64,000 nucleotides of DNA, taken from Tritrichomonas musculus (taxonomy: Eukaryota; Parabasalia; Tritrichomonadida; Tritrichomonadidae). This document shows positions 52,115-60,745 of the stretch, one piece after another. The stretch covers positions 2,542,001-2,606,000 of the forward strand of contig JAPFFF010000008.1 in assembly GCA_039105265.1 (NCBI GenBank), read 5' to 3'. Position numbers and translations under genes: made by a program. The notes under the pieces are model-generated. The model was not told the origin of the DNA and did not search any database. It saw nothing but the letters and a program-made list of their open reading frames with translations. The first letter of the stretch is position 1; the number at the start of each line of letters is the position of its first letter.

Positions 52115-52944
52115 AATTTACTGAAAAAATACAATTTTTGAGTAAACCAAAAATTAGAAAAAAATCGTAAATAATTATTTCAATACTTTACTACATTCAA
52201 AAATAAACAAAGCTTTTTTCATGTAAGAAAAGATTATTTGAAAATTAAAAAAAAAGTTATAGTAATGTTTTTAATATTATTATACTGAATTAGAATTGTA
52301 AAACTTAATATTCAATTTCCTCTGATATGAAAAATAATAATTTCTGATATAATGATCATGCTAATGCCAAACAGGAAAAAATTAATCTTTTCATTTTTAT
52401 ACTATTAAGCATAATAGAGTAAAACAAGAAAATTGTCTGAATGACAAAGTTTTTTATATATTTTCAATGATATTTTTAAGTTTATCTTGTTCGCTTTGTA
52501 GTTCCGTATATTGATTGGAAACAACAAGAATATTGCTTTTTTATTCAATTAGAGCCTTTTATCATCAAATAATTTGTTGATATTTAAATATTTTTTGATT
52601 TTTTAAATTTGAATGGATTGAATAGATTATCAATTTTTTGTATGAGTTTTCACAAACAATATCCCAGATCATCCTTAATGGAGGAATGCAAGCACGTGCT
52701 TCCAGTAAAATATAATGGCGCCTTTTTTGAACCAAGCATTCAAAAAGTCACAACGCTCTCAAAACTATTGACCATTTCTATTCACAAAAAGTTTATATAG
52801 GCGATCATGAACGATCAACTTAAAGGTCAAATTAAGGATCGGATTTTATATAGACCCGATTCCATAGTCATTTTGTTAAAACTTTTCTATAAAAAGCATT
52901 TTATTAATCCTTTATATCATAAAAAATATCATATATTTGTAAGC
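52115..52944. other. gene-free spacer
   Basis: AT-rich spacer. A 63-codon frame at 52609-52800 starts at TTG and shows no family features. Its GC-richer core (AAGCACGTGCTT palindrome near 52690) might be a scrap of an older element. Confidence 0.35.
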
Positions 52945-53024
52945 CTGGTTATGTGTCCTAATTGATTTGAGATTTTGAGTATTCAAAATTTCAAAAGAAA
53001 TAATCAATTAGGACACATAACCAG
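52945..53024. repeat. perfect 23 bp inverted repeat hairpin
   Basis: CTGGTTATGTGTCCTAATTG and three further bases at 52945-52967 are repeated exactly inverted at 53002-53024 around a 34-base loop. It lies about 155 bp left of the palindromic element. It may be a miniature hairpin element; no coding content. Confidence 0.75.
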
Positions 53025-53179
53025 TTAATTTTTAATGACCATTTATCAATTCAAAAAATACACAAGAAAAAAAAGGCCGATTTGAAATTAAAAAAAGGCC
53101 GTTTTGAAATCAAATGCCTGCAATGACATAATATCTAAATGAAATTTTTATGTGATCAGATAAGTAAATATAAGGATGT

Positions 53180-53642
53180 AGTAGTAATGTTAGGGGGTGC
53201 TACAGATACTACGTATCTTACGCCCACGTTCGCTTCGCTCACTCCCCTAACTCTAATTCATTCAGTCTACCAAAAATTATCATTTTTGTCATCCTCGACC
53301 AAATTAGTATATATACCCGCCACAGTCGCGTGACAGCTAATTTAATTGACGAAAACCCCCAAAAATCAGCTGTTTATGTATTTAATTTAGTGCTACTTGT
53401 GGCACAAGACTATAGATATATGTCTATATATGACAATACTAATAGCGATAACCTAAAATAATGGCTAAATAAACTATTATAATAGGCGAAATCGGCTATA
53501 TTAATATGAAACCGTTTCTAAACAATTCCATAGCTATACTCATATACGACATTATCGAGATTGTGTCCAATAAAGTAGAACTAATAGTGGCAGATAATGA
53601 ATGACTATTGTAGCATATAATGAATGACTATATGTATAAACG
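53180..53642. promoter_or_regulatory. left terminus and promoter region of palindromic element
   Basis: Noncoding terminus of 463 bp. The outer 70 bases are GC-rich with self-complementary words (AGATACTACGTATCTT). Next come TATATATACCC and CAGCT repeats. Just before the helicase ATG, ATAATGAATGACTAT occurs twice. The mirror image is 59682-60144. Confidence 0.6.
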
Positions 53643-55727
53643 ATGGATTTGGTATGTGAATTACATGAAAATTTTATCAAACTGAAACCAATGACACTGA
53701 ACACTATGTTATACGATCACGTACCTGAAAAATGGGGGTTTGTTAATGATTTCCGTGATGACGATGATCCATTGAAACAACAAATCGAACCAATACCAAC
53801 ACCAGAAGAAGTCCATGATCCGTCATATATTCGATGGCAGATGTTTGATGAGATCCCTGAACGATTATACACTATACAGTGTGAAGGTTACTTCGATAAG
53901 AACGGCCATCCATTAGATGATGAAACATCGATTAAACACCTAACTAATGGTGAACCACCAGTAGATATCGATGATGAATTAGAACTTTGTGATGAGAATG
54001 GCGATGTAATCGATTATATGGATTATGATGATTATTATTATTGTATGGATCACAACAAGTATGATTTACGTAAGATCACTCAGCAAATCCGGACTAAGAA
54101 GTTCATCTGTGAAGCTCCAATCGGTTCTGGTAAATCGACAGCGATTCGTAAATGGATTGCATCGCATAGTACAGAGAGGTTTATGGTTATAGTTCCAACA
54201 GTGAATATCGCTGAAGAGTTCTATACCAAGTTGAATGATATGGATGTTAATTCCATTCGGTTGTGTGTTAACGATAATGCGTTTAAAGAGTTTCACAAAG
54301 CTGTACACAATGAAGTTAATGTGATTATTACTACATACAACACAGCTTCGAAATGTTTAGGGGATCTAATTGAAGAATATTACATGAACGAACAACGATT
54401 AGATTACTTTCTAGTGATTGATGAAGCGCATATGTTATTACAACATATTGGATTGATTGAGATTACTAAAGAGTTCGATAAGGTTGCGTTGATAAGTGCT
54501 ACTGCTGATGATATTAAACACTTCGCGTGTTTTAGAGATTACATAATCGTTAATCCGTGTATCGATAAGAGATACAATCGAAATATATACGTTAATAGGT
54601 TGATACCGAATGTTGATGAACAACGAGCTGAGATAGTGAACTTAATCGACACAAAGCGAATGAACTACGATAAAGTATTAGTGAAGATCGAAGATAAGAA
54701 ACAATGTAAGTTGTTGAAAGAGATGCTGATAGATAGATACAAGGTTGCGTTATACACAGGTGATACCAAAGAGATTAAGTTGAATGAAGATGGTTTGTTC
54801 GATGAAGATGTTGATGTTGTTATATCTACCTCATCTATACAGAATGGACAGTCCATTAAAGAGAATATTCTATCTGTATTCGTCCAAACCTATATCGATA
54901 GTGTGTCCAGTGTTAAACAGTTTCTAGGTCGAAACCGAAATCGAAACTCGGATGTATATGTATATGTTCGATATGATAAACACATGAACAAGAGAAAGTA
55001 CTCGATACCGAACAACAGATATGAGAGATACTTAAACGAACTGCGTAATACAGCATGGAACCATATGAGCAAAACAGGTTGGAATTGTATATTACGTGGG
55101 TATGGTCGTGTACGATTCGGTAAATCTGCTGTTGATGATGACGATTCACAAAGTGAAGTTCTCGAAGAGAATGATACTTCGTACTCCGCTACCGCGGATG
55201 AACCAGTTGATGATGATGAATCTGTTGATGAACATGTCGTTAATGAACCTATCGTTGATGAACATGTCGTTAATGAACCTATCGTTGATGAATATGTCGT
55301 TAATGAACCTATCGTTAATGAACCTATCGTTAATGAACCTATCGTTAATGAACCTATCGTTAATGAACCTATCGTTAATGAACCTATCGTTAATGAACCT
55401 ATCGTTAATGAACCTATCGTTGATGAACATGTCGTTAATGAACCTATCATTGATGAACCTATCGTTAATGAACCTATCGTTGATGAACATGTCGTTAATG
55501 AACCTATCGTTGATGAACATGTCGTTAATGAACCAGTTAATGAACCTATCGTTGATGAACATGTCGTTAATGAACCTATCGTTGATATAGAATTTACTAC
55601 CAAAAGAGATCTATACAACTATTATGGAATCGATATTAAGACAATACCAGATGGGTATGAAGTTAATATGAGATATAACAGAGTTAATGGTAAACGAGGT
55701 CGAGTATATAAATTAGTGAAGAAGTGA
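53643..55727 (+). CDS. SF2 helicase with VNEPI repeats, left copy
   Basis: The gene encodes 694 residues from ATG 53643. Superfamily 2 motifs occur in order: I APIGSGKS at 158-165, Ia region FMVIVPTV near 180, II DEAH at 260-263, III SAT at 285-287, IV region VALYTGD near 368-374, V STSSIQNGQS near 395-404, VI QFLGRNRNR at 426-434. The tight spacing, the 'APxGSGK' loop and the 'Q-x-x-G-R-x-R' ending recall origin-binding-type helicases of large DNA viruses (Herpes_ori_bp-like), but this is a pattern judgement. Residues ~520-648 are a tandem array of VNEPI and VDEHV pentads, then a basic C-terminal segment (YNRVNGKRGRVYKLVKK) that could bind DNA. A 150-residue acidic N-terminal region has no known domain. 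The first of three co-oriented genes, 39 bp before the next. Likely role: unwinding or origin function for the element. Confidence 0.8.
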   Translation: MDLVCELHENFIKLKPMTLNTMLYDHVPEKWGFVNDFRDDDDPLKQQIEPIPTPEEVHDPSYIRWQMFDEIPERLYTIQCEGYFDKNGHPLDDETSIKHLTNGEPPVDIDDELELCDENGDVIDYMDYDDYYYCMDHNKYDLRKITQQIRTKKFICEAPIGSGKSTAIRKWIASHSTERFMVIVPTVNIAEEFYTKLNDMDVNSIRLCVNDNAFKEFHKAVHNEVNVIITTYNTASKCLGDLIEEYYMNEQRLDYFLVIDEAHMLLQHIGLIEITKEFDKVALISATADDIKHFACFRDYIIVNPCIDKRYNRNIYVNRLIPNVDEQRAEIVNLIDTKRMNYDKVLVKIEDKKQCKLLKEMLIDRYKVALYTGDTKEIKLNEDGLFDEDVDVVISTSSIQNGQSIKENILSVFVQTYIDSVSSVKQFLGRNRNRNSDVYVYVRYDKHMNKRKYSIPNNRYERYLNELRNTAWNHMSKTGWNCILRGYGRVRFGKSAVDDDDSQSEVLEENDTSYSATADEPVDDDESVDEHVVNEPIVDEHVVNEPIVDEYVVNEPIVNEPIVNEPIVNEPIVNEPIVNEPIVNEPIVNEPIVDEHVVNEPIIDEPIVNEPIVDEHVVNEPIVDEHVVNEPVNEPIVDEHVVNEPIVDIEFTTKRDLYNYYGIDIKTIPDGYEVNMRYNRVNGKRGRVYKLVKK
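55214..55585 (+). repeat. 15 bp tandem array in helicase gene, left
   Basis: GTTAATGAACCTATC units alternate with GTTGATGAACATGTC units, encoding VNEPI and VDEHV. Long open frames on the other five frames here (GSLT-, FIND- and NLSLM-type) are by-products of the 15 bp period. Confidence 0.9.
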
Positions 55728-55766
55728 ATCGACGATGTGATTCCTTTGTATTTTTCTCGAACTTAA

Positions 55767-56003
55767 ATGACCGCATTAACAGAACTATTCGCATGTGATG
55801 ATATGAACAAGTTGAAGCATGAACTCGCTAGACTTATCGAATCCAAAGACTATAAGACAGTGAATACACTATTACGTCGTAATCCAAATACATGGAAATT
55901 TAATACTCGTGAACTTAATGAAGAGATACCATGTGATGATAAACACTTCACTAAACGAAAAGGTGTAATGAAGTTCGAGACCAGACCTCGACGTATAGAC
56001 TAA
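55767..56003 (+). CDS. small element protein A, left copy
   Basis: This is a 78-residue protein from ATG 55767, 39 bp after the helicase stop. I do not recognise a family. It is clearly a paralog of the next gene: LFACDDMNKLKHELARLIE, SKDYKTVNTLLRRNPN, then KFNTRELNEEIP and KRFTKR-like ends align without gaps to LYTTDDLSVLKRAITELTT, KQDYKTLNTLFRRNPN and KFDSRTLNEDIP. The shape is two or three helices followed by a basic tail (KHFTKRKG), compatible with nucleic-acid or helicase binding. Function is unknown; its place in a compact three-gene unit suggests it works with the helicase. Confidence 0.7.
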   Translation: MTALTELFACDDMNKLKHELARLIESKDYKTVNTLLRRNPNTWKFNTRELNEEIPCDDKHFTKRKGVMKFETRPRRID

Positions 56004-56091
56004 GACATGATGAGACCGATCCAGCTATAACATCTAATGTAAATATAGTATTGTTTTTGTGTGATAAACGTGTAAGTTTAATTCCATCGAA

Positions 56092-56514
56092 ATGAGTAAG
56101 ACCAAGAATCCATCATTTGCAAAGCAAACTCCATACAATGGACAACCAACTCTCGAAGAGTTATACACTACCGATGACTTATCAGTACTTAAACGAGCTA
56201 TCACCGAGTTAACAACCAAACAAGATTATAAGACCCTCAACACTCTGTTTCGTCGTAATCCAAATGCTAGTAAGTTCGATAGTAGAACACTTAATGAAGA
56301 TATACCACAATCGACAAAACGATTCACCAAACGTAATGGTAAGCTCTGTAATGTATCACGAACAGTTCCACGACAGAGTACCACCAAACCAGAAGAGAGT
56401 GACACATATACATATAAGTCCAGATACTACGATCCACATACCAAATCGTTTAAGTATATAGATAAACCTGTCGAACCATATGCTAGTGCTTCACGAATTC
56501 GTGCTAGATACTAA
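56092..56514 (+). CDS. small element protein B, left copy
   Basis: A 140-residue protein starts at ATG 56092, 88 bp after protein A. The middle (about residues 20-85) is the same fold as protein A, judged by DYKTLNTLFRRNPN and FTKRNGK. It adds a Lys/Pro-rich N-terminal arm (SKTKNPSFAKQTPYNGQPT) and a C-terminal tail of basic and Tyr residues (SRYYDPHTKSFKYIDKP) ending in RIRARY. Duplication followed by addition of arms explains the pair. There is no signal peptide, membrane span or known catalytic motif. The gene ends 60 bp before the palindrome centre. Confidence 0.7.
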   Translation: MSKTKNPSFAKQTPYNGQPTLEELYTTDDLSVLKRAITELTTKQDYKTLNTLFRRNPNASKFDSRTLNEDIPQSTKRFTKRNGKLCNVSRTVPRQSTTKPEESDTYTYKSRYYDPHTKSFKYIDKPVEPYASASRIRARY

Positions 56515-56577
56515 ATCGACACAGAACACAGATCGCGCACACACATATTTTTGGATAATAGTCTACAACATCGAAAC

Positions 56578-56746
56578 AGGATTCTCCAGTATTGGATTCG
56601 CATACGAAACTCGTTAAAAGTGGTTAAAGATGGTATTGGATAATGTTTTCGTAAATGGATTCGTTAATATTAAGATCGTTAATGGTATTGGATAATGTTT
56701 TCGTAAATGGATTCGTTAATATTAAGATCGTTAATGATATTTACTA
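56578..56746. repeat. unique centre of palindrome with 52 bp tandem repeat
   Basis: This 169 bp is the only part not repeated in the arms. It contains two exact copies of a 52 bp unit (56630-56681 and 56682-56733) starting ATGGTATTGGATAATGTTTT, preceded by a looser relative (GTATTGGATTCG). All six genes point into this segment. Iteron-like direct repeats make it a candidate replication or resolution site, by inference only. Confidence 0.8.
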
Positions 56747-56809
56747 GTTTCGATGTTGTAGACTATTATCCAAAAATATGTGTGTGCGCGATCTGTGTTC
56801 TGTGTCGAT

Positions 56810-57232
56810 TTAGTATCTAGCACGAATTCGTGAAGCACTAGCATATGGTTCGACAGGTTTATCTATATACTTAAACGATTTGGTATGTGGATCGTAGTAT
56901 CTGGACTTATATGTATATGTGTCACTCTCTTCTGGTTTGGTGGTACTCTGTCGTGGAACTGTTCGTGATACATTACAGAGCTTACCATTACGTTTGGTGA
57001 ATCGTTTTGTCGATTGTGGTATATCTTCATTAAGTGTTCTACTATCGAACTTACTAGCATTTGGATTACGACGAAACAGAGTGTTGAGGGTCTTATAATC
57101 TTGTTTGGTTGTTAACTCGGTGATAGCTCGTTTAAGTACTGATAAGTCATCGGTAGTGTATAACTCTTCGAGAGTTGGTTGTCCATTGTATGGAGTTTGC
57201 TTTGCAAATGATGGATTCTTGGTCTTACTCAT
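56810..57232 (-). CDS. small element protein B, right copy
   Basis: Mirror copy of the gene at 56092-56514 with identical 140-residue translation. See that entry for the domain description. The identity means both copies are equally able to be expressed. Confidence 0.7.
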   Translation of the reverse strand: MSKTKNPSFAKQTPYNGQPTLEELYTTDDLSVLKRAITELTTKQDYKTLNTLFRRNPNASKFDSRTLNEDIPQSTKRFTKRNGKLCNVSRTVPRQSTTKPEESDTYTYKSRYYDPHTKSFKYIDKPVEPYASASRIRARY

Positions 57233-57320
57233 TTCGATGGAATTAAACTTACACGTTTATCACACAAAAACAATACTATATTTACATTAGATGTTATAGC
57301 TGGATCGGTCTCATCATGTC

Positions 57321-57557
57321 TTAGTCTATACGTCGAGGTCTGGTCTCGAACTTCATTACACCTTTTCGTTTAGTGAAGTGTTTATCATCACATGGTATCT
57401 CTTCATTAAGTTCACGAGTATTAAATTTCCATGTATTTGGATTACGACGTAATAGTGTATTCACTGTCTTATAGTCTTTGGATTCGATAAGTCTAGCGAG
57501 TTCATGCTTCAACTTGTTCATATCATCACATGCGAATAGTTCTGTTAATGCGGTCAT
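57321..57557 (-). CDS. small element protein A, right copy
   Basis: Mirror copy of the gene at 55767-56003 with identical 78-residue translation, lying 39 bp after the right-hand helicase gene in the direction of transcription. Confidence 0.7.
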   Translation of the reverse strand: MTALTELFACDDMNKLKHELARLIESKDYKTVNTLLRRNPNTWKFNTRELNEEIPCDDKHFTKRKGVMKFETRPRRID

Positions 57558-57596
57558 TTAAGTTCGAGAAAAATACAAAGGAATCACATCGTCGAT

Positions 57597-59681
57597 TCAC
57601 TTCTTCACTAATTTATATACTCGACCTCGTTTACCATTAACTCTGTTATATCTCATATTAACTTCATACCCATCTGGTATTGTCTTAATATCGATTCCAT
57701 AATAGTTGTATAGATCTCTTTTGGTAGTAAATTCTATATCAACGATAGGTTCATTAACGACATGTTCATCAACGATAGGTTCATTAACTGGTTCATTAAC
57801 GACATGTTCATCAACGATAGGTTCATTAACGACATGTTCATCAACGATAGGTTCATTAACGATAGGTTCATCAATGATAGGTTCATTAACGACATGTTCA
57901 TCAACGATAGGTTCATTAACGATAGGTTCATTAACGATAGGTTCATTAACGATAGGTTCATTAACGATAGGTTCATTAACGATAGGTTCATTAACGATAG
58001 GTTCATTAACGATAGGTTCATTAACGACATATTCATCAACGATAGGTTCATTAACGACATGTTCATCAACGATAGGTTCATTAACGACATGTTCATCAAC
58101 AGATTCATCATCATCAACTGGTTCATCCGCGGTAGCGGAGTACGAAGTATCATTCTCTTCGAGAACTTCACTTTGTGAATCGTCATCATCAACAGCAGAT
58201 TTACCGAATCGTACACGACCATACCCACGTAATATACAATTCCAACCTGTTTTGCTCATATGGTTCCATGCTGTATTACGCAGTTCGTTTAAGTATCTCT
58301 CATATCTGTTGTTCGGTATCGAGTACTTTCTCTTGTTCATGTGTTTATCATATCGAACATATACATATACATCCGAGTTTCGATTTCGGTTTCGACCTAG
58401 AAACTGTTTAACACTGGACACACTATCGATATAGGTTTGGACGAATACAGATAGAATATTCTCTTTAATGGACTGTCCATTCTGTATAGATGAGGTAGAT
58501 ATAACAACATCAACATCTTCATCGAACAAACCATCTTCATTCAACTTAATCTCTTTGGTATCACCTGTGTATAACGCAACCTTGTATCTATCTATCAGCA
58601 TCTCTTTCAACAACTTACATTGTTTCTTATCTTCGATCTTCACTAATACTTTATCGTAGTTCATTCGCTTTGTGTCGATTAAGTTCACTATCTCAGCTCG
58701 TTGTTCATCAACATTCGGTATCAACCTATTAACGTATATATTTCGATTGTATCTCTTATCGATACACGGATTAACGATTATGTAATCTCTAAAACACGCG
58801 AAGTGTTTAATATCATCAGCAGTAGCACTTATCAACGCAACCTTATCGAACTCTTTAGTAATCTCAATCAATCCAATATGTTGTAATAACATATGCGCTT
58901 CATCAATCACTAGAAAGTAATCTAATCGTTGTTCGTTCATGTAATATTCTTCAATTAGATCCCCTAAACATTTCGAAGCTGTGTTGTATGTAGTAATAAT
59001 CACATTAACTTCATTGTGTACAGCTTTGTGAAACTCTTTAAACGCATTATCGTTAACACACAACCGAATGGAATTAACATCCATATCATTCAACTTGGTA
59101 TAGAACTCTTCAGCGATATTCACTGTTGGAACTATAACCATAAACCTCTCTGTACTATGCGATGCAATCCATTTACGAATCGCTGTCGATTTACCAGAAC
59201 CGATTGGAGCTTCACAGATGAACTTCTTAGTCCGGATTTGCTGAGTGATCTTACGTAAATCATACTTGTTGTGATCCATACAATAATAATAATCATCATA
59301 ATCCATATAATCGATTACATCGCCATTCTCATCACAAAGTTCTAATTCATCATCGATATCTACTGGTGGTTCACCATTAGTTAGGTGTTTAATCGATGTT
59401 TCATCATCTAATGGATGGCCGTTCTTATCGAAGTAACCTTCACACTGTATAGTGTATAATCGTTCAGGGATCTCATCAAACATCTGCCATCGAATATATG
59501 ACGGATCATGGACTTCTTCTGGTGTTGGTATTGGTTCGATTTGTTGTTTCAATGGATCATCGTCATCACGGAAATCATTAACAAACCCCCATTTTTCAGG
59601 TACGTGATCGTATAACATAGTGTTCAGTGTCATTGGTTTCAGTTTGATAAAATTTTCATGTAATTCACATACCAAATCCAT
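57597..59681 (-). CDS. SF2 helicase with VNEPI repeats, right copy
   Basis: Mirror copy of 53643-55727. The 694-residue translation is identical, including the exact order and number of VNEPI and VDEHV units at 57739-58110. Because such arrays change length quickly, identity here argues for very recent origin, gene conversion between arms, or an assembly that copied one arm. Confidence 0.8.
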   Translation of the reverse strand: MDLVCELHENFIKLKPMTLNTMLYDHVPEKWGFVNDFRDDDDPLKQQIEPIPTPEEVHDPSYIRWQMFDEIPERLYTIQCEGYFDKNGHPLDDETSIKHLTNGEPPVDIDDELELCDENGDVIDYMDYDDYYYCMDHNKYDLRKITQQIRTKKFICEAPIGSGKSTAIRKWIASHSTERFMVIVPTVNIAEEFYTKLNDMDVNSIRLCVNDNAFKEFHKAVHNEVNVIITTYNTASKCLGDLIEEYYMNEQRLDYFLVIDEAHMLLQHIGLIEITKEFDKVALISATADDIKHFACFRDYIIVNPCIDKRYNRNIYVNRLIPNVDEQRAEIVNLIDTKRMNYDKVLVKIEDKKQCKLLKEMLIDRYKVALYTGDTKEIKLNEDGLFDEDVDVVISTSSIQNGQSIKENILSVFVQTYIDSVSSVKQFLGRNRNRNSDVYVYVRYDKHMNKRKYSIPNNRYERYLNELRNTAWNHMSKTGWNCILRGYGRVRFGKSAVDDDDSQSEVLEENDTSYSATADEPVDDDESVDEHVVNEPIVDEHVVNEPIVDEYVVNEPIVNEPIVNEPIVNEPIVNEPIVNEPIVNEPIVNEPIVDEHVVNEPIIDEPIVNEPIVDEHVVNEPIVDEHVVNEPVNEPIVDEHVVNEPIVDIEFTTKRDLYNYYGIDIKTIPDGYEVNMRYNRVNGKRGRVYKLVKK
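57739..58110 (-). repeat. 15 bp tandem array in helicase gene, right
   Basis: Exact mirror of the array at 55214-55585. Confidence 0.9.
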
Positions 59682-60144
59682 CGTTTATACATATAGTCAT
59701 TCATTATATGCTACAATAGTCATTCATTATCTGCCACTATTAGTTCTACTTTATTGGACACAATCTCGATAATGTCGTATATGAGTATAGCTATGGAATT
59801 GTTTAGAAACGGTTTCATATTAATATAGCCGATTTCGCCTATTATAATAGTTTATTTAGCCATTATTTTAGGTTATCGCTATTAGTATTGTCATATATAG
59901 ACATATATCTATAGTCTTGTGCCACAAGTAGCACTAAATTAAATACATAAACAGCTGATTTTTGGGGGTTTTCGTCAATTAAATTAGCTGTCACGCGACT
60001 GTGGCGGGTATATATACTAATTTGGTCGAGGATGACAAAAATGATAATTTTTGGTAGACTGAATGAATTAGAGTTAGGGGAGTGAGCGAAGCGAACGTGG
60101 GCGTAAGATACGTAGTATCTGTAGCACCCCCTAACATTACTACT
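59682..60144. promoter_or_regulatory. right terminus and promoter region of palindromic element
   Basis: Mirror of 53180-53642: duplicated ATAGTCATTCATTAT beside the helicase start, and the GC-rich outer end with GAGCGAAGCGAACG and GCACCCCCTAAC. The ATGT at 60145-60148 begins the flank. Confidence 0.6.
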
Positions 60145-60239
60145 ATGTCGATTTGGGCAATTTGATTTTTTTTTTTTGGGTAAACGGTTTTGGGTAGAGA
60201 GTTTCATAAAAAAAATTGGGAGAGCGGGGGTATATATAA

Positions 60240-60408
60240 AAAAAAGCATAATTCGAAAAATCGAACCAGGCACTTCTCAATTTTCGCAAACACTAGAATC
60301 AATCAATCAATCTCAATCCAAAATATGGAATGAATTTCCCAAAAACGAGATTGGTCAGCTTTGTTCGAGTTTTAATTCTCTCTTACAAACTTGTATCAAT
60401 TCAAATTG
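60240..60408 (+). pseudogene. Tc1/mariner transposase C-terminal scrap
   Basis: The frame ends with SINQSQSKIWNEFPKNEIGQL, then SSFNSLLQTCINSN and a stop. The pattern 'W-x-x-F/I-P-x-x-x-I-x-x-L-x-x-S-x-x-x-R/L-x-x-x-C-I-x-x-x-G/N' is the usual C-terminal end of Tc1/mariner transposases. Upstream coding sequence is missing; the palindromic element lies 95 bp to the left. Confidence 0.45.
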
Positions 60409-60409
60409 A

Positions 60410-60745
60410 GATTTAATTTCAGAGATTTTAAGATGTTCAATTGAAAGCGATTTATCAGTCGTTTTAAACAGATGATTTGCTTACAACTGATTAATTAAAT
60501 CATCGATATGATCCAACAATCAATGATCAGCCGATAAGTTAACTGACAAGAAGGCAGCATACAATTGATGAATTTTACTTTTAATTATTAAGCCTTGGTT
60601 TTTGTATTTACAATTGTATACAACTTGTCCGTTTAAAAATTACAATTGTAATTACAATTGTAAATACGTTATTTTCTCGATATTAGTTTTTTATTTTTAT
60701 CTTGATCTACAATTATTTTTTTATATTAAAAATGTTTTAAATAAT
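60410..60745. other. spacer with short palindromes
   Basis: ACAATTGTA-type palindromic words recur at 60610-60665. No gene. Confidence 0.35.

Larger units (their letters stand above)
53180..60144. mobile_element. 7 kb palindromic helicase element
   Basis: Two inverted arms of 3398 bp (53180-56577 and 56747-60144) flank a 169 bp unique centre. Everything compared base by base, and every translated frame, is identical between arms. Possible target duplications ATGT lie at 53176-53179 and 60145-60148. Each arm holds, from outer end to centre, ~460 bp of noncoding terminus, an SF2 helicase gene, a 78-codon gene and a 140-codon gene, all transcribed toward the centre. The termini are GC-rich with GTTAGGGGGTGC and GAGCGAAGCGAACG. 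Base composition and codon choice (CGA, GTT, ATC) differ from the neighbourhood. No transposase, tyrosine or serine recombinase, DNA polymerase or structural protein is recognisable. It appears whole and young. Candidates are a foldback-type transposon, an integrated inverted-dimer replicon, or an assembly artefact. Confidence 0.85.

Noticed and set aside
53191-53200. Telomere-like TTAGGGGG at the element ends and in a MITE
   Set aside because: It occurs singly, or twice at most, not as a tandem telomere array.
55214-55585. CRISPR-like regular repeats
   Set aside because: Units are contiguous 15 bp codons of a protein repeat with no spacers, in a eukaryotic-type genome.
54890-55618. Long GSLT-, FIND- and NLSLM-type frames across the helicase repeat, and their mirror copies
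   Set aside because: A 15 bp repeat without stops opens all frames. The helicase frame alone carries motifs outside the repeat.
53180-60144. Polinton or other capsid-bearing element
   Set aside because: No DNA polymerase B, integrase, packaging ATPase or capsid-type gene is recognisable, and the target duplication seen is at most 4 bp.
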